Of a stretch of 64,000 nt of DNA, positions 62,048 to 64,000 are shown piece after piece. The notes beneath the pieces are model-generated. The model did not search any database. It saw only the letters and a list, made by a program, of their open reading frames with translations, and had not been told where the DNA came from. The translations under genes and the position numbers were made by a program. Source of the stretch: Anisakis pegreffii (Eukaryota; Nematoda; Chromadorea; Rhabditida; Anisakidae); contig JAPYMA010000830.1 in assembly GCA_035041965.1 (NCBI GenBank), positions 28,241-92,240 of the forward strand, read 5' to 3'. How positions within the stretch are numbered: position 1 is the stretch's first letter; each line of letters opens with the position of its first letter.

Positions 62048-64000
62048 CGATGTGCTTTTATGGGATGTAATGAAAACGACTACGAGGTGTCTAGTGTGGT
62101 ATGTATCATGCAGGTTTGAATGTTGTCATAACTCGACTTAAGTCTTCCTCTACGTTTCATCAAATGCTGCGTATTCTCTCCGGCATAACGTCGCCATTAT
62201 CAGAATCAGGTCCTGACATAAGTCGAGGTATGTATCCTTATGCGTTCATGAATTCAAGAGTACAAGCATTCCGCAGCTTTCAGATCATTTGTCTATGTTG
62301 AACAACTTGTATCTGGTCGTCATGTGAAATATATGACCACAGCCAATGTGATTTCATATTCGTCTTTCAAGCATGCAAGAGGGTCAATAATTCGCATACG
62401 ATTGTTGCATTTTCAAATGTAATTAATAATTTGAGCGGAAGTGTTGTTGCTATTTCTGACGCACTCAAATTTGTTCCGCTAATTCTCGTTTTCGCAGTTA
62501 TCGAGCCAATATCATATTGTCCTGATAGTACATTCGTCAAGCTTTAAGGCGAGATTTGATGTTATTTTCAGATATGTAAGTTGTTACACCTTTGATGATA
62601 AGGCTGTTTACCCATCTTTGCGCTTATCGGTTTGAATCCTGTTTCTGTTTCCATTTTCCTTCTTCGTAACGCATACAGAAGGTCATTATTCTTAGCAAAC
62701 TGGACGATATGTTATCATTCATGATGATATTGATGCCATTAGTGTTGTTCGTCCTCATATTGTTGATAGTTGCATGGAACTGAAAACTGTACGAGTTGAG
62801 TATTTTTCATTCATTACATGTATATGTGCAGCTGTTCTTGAAATGCGTGTACGTTTAAGTGAGTTTTCATAGTTTTTTTGAAGTGCCTTCCAAATGACCA
62901 TTCCCTGAGACAGCTCTCATCGACAATTGTGAATGATTCCTTACAGATTATTCTTATTCCTGCAGTTTTTCTCTCTTTTGACGATTCCTGTTACACATCA
63001 CATACTGTGCTTAGACAGATTCATCTCTTTAGCAAATCAGACGGTGTCTTATCATTTATGATGGTACTGATGCCATCGGTGTCATTGTTACTATTAATAT
63101 TATTATTATTGGTATCGTGACTGTGTAATTATTAAAGTAATTATTAGTATTATCACTTTTATTACTACTGGTGTCAGTATTATCATCTTTAAACTCATCC
63201 TAGTAATATTGTCCTCACCACCATCGTAATAACTAATGATTTCCGGCGATTATTTATATTCAATATGAAAGCTGTTATCAGGCTTTGCTGTTGCGTTTTG
63301 TTCGGTTTGATGGATTCGATGTTAGATATCTTTGTTTGAGTTGCAGTTTGTTTTTTGCGCTCTTTTGTTGATCTCAAATGAAATGACACTTGTATATTCT
63401 TATTCATCTTAAAATTGTGTTTTGGTGCAGGTATCGCCCATGGTCGATGGTTACTCAGCTTCATGGACAACTGCGATCAACGTTCATTCATCTGCGTCAT
63501 CATCTGTTCCGATCGTCATCTACTCTGTTTGTTGATCCACCATTTATTGTTCACCAATCATATATATGTCCATGCAATATTGTTCTAATACTTTCACATT
63601 CTCCTCTGAATGTTTGTCGTTTTGTTTTGCGTTGTAGAACCCCATAATCGTTTTAGATCCATACCCATACACTTCGTTTCGTGCACGTATTAAAGTCAAT
63701 TTTTGTCTCTCGATATTTATCATCATTATATCTTTTCTTCGCTAGCTTGTTTTTCATTATTCTAATAAATAATGTTGCATTAAACTGCATATTTCATTCA
63801 TTGTTATTTTACATTTTGGCTTCGTTTTCATTTTTATTTGTTTCAAAGTGAACCTTTCTACGTTCATGAATTGTACCAATTTACAACATTAGCGCAATGC
63901 ATGTTCATCAAACGTTATCGCAGCTTATTAATCAGGTTAGTACGTCCTGGAGTCACTAGACAGATGTAGACGTGGATTCTGTAGTAGTTGGTTCAGATGT
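62048..64000. other. Gene-poor right end with a diverged duplication
   Basis: No coding exon is recognised. Two related segments, about 62692-62749 and 63029-63088, share AGCAAA..GACG..T..TTATCATT.ATGAT and TGATGCCAT. ATT-rich simple repeats lie at 63090-63190. The neighbouring gene, if any, is beyond the window. Confidence 0.5.

Noticed and set aside
1..64000. Search by eye for tRNA, rRNA, SL RNA and CRISPR-like arrays
   Set aside because: No GGTTCRANYCC-type B box with a matching cloverleaf, no rRNA-like sequence and no regularly spaced direct-repeat array was found; small RNA genes could still be missed without a covariance search.

Overview
The window looks like nuclear DNA from a nematode. 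It is AT-rich, its genes are split into many short exons, and intron 3' ends mostly fit the worm TTTCAG consensus. A similar acceptor lies 12-30 bases upstream of most predicted start codons, as expected for spliced-leader trans-splicing. The gene families (bestrophin, HMIT, SCAV/CD36, SLC17, CFIm68) also fit a worm. I infer a parasitic clade, perhaps ascaridoid, from the large intergenic gaps and long introns, but the sequence does not prove this.

Layout. 1-4.5 kb has no recognisable gene, only a possible degenerate MITE. 4.5-8.6 kb (+) is a 12-exon H+/myo-inositol symporter (SLC2A13/HMIT type). 10.1-15.2 kb (+) is a 15-exon CD36/SCARB-family scavenger receptor. 16.2-19.7 kb (-) is a 9-exon bestrophin chloride channel that converges on it, with a hAT-like transposon copy between the two 3' ends. 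22.2-28.4 kb (-) is a roughly 12-exon protein with three CCCH zinc fingers and C-terminal DPR repeats, of the ZC3H4/Su(s) type. 28.4-37 kb is a mostly empty gap. 37.1-42.4 kb (+) is an 8-exon SLC17-family anion transporter whose fifth intron holds a complete-looking 1.03-kb hAT element with an 8-bp target duplication. 43.8-44.5 kb (-) is a two-exon, 71-residue secreted peptide precursor that I do not recognise. 48.2-59.7 kb (+) is an 8-exon CFIm68/CPSF6 orthologue (cfim-2) with an 8.4-kb first intron; nested in that intron, on the same strand, is a candidate 41-residue secreted peptide gene. 60-64 kb is gene-poor and holds a very GC-rich repeat element of about 0.63 kb with inverted ends.

How the genes relate. 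I see no operon; each gene has its own start region and kilobase-scale spacing. Four genes encode multi-pass or type III membrane proteins (inositol uptake, lipid or lipoprotein scavenging, anion channel, organic anion transport). Two encode nuclear factors that act on RNA 3'-end or termination choice (ZC3H4-like, CFIm68). For HMIT, CD36, bestrophin, SLC17 and CFIm68 I joined exons by hand and the reading frame closes from start to stop (588, 645, 428, 535 and 620 residues). These are sequence-only models without transcript support. The two small peptide genes are the most novel candidates; the hAT family and the GC-rich element are the clearest mobile DNA.
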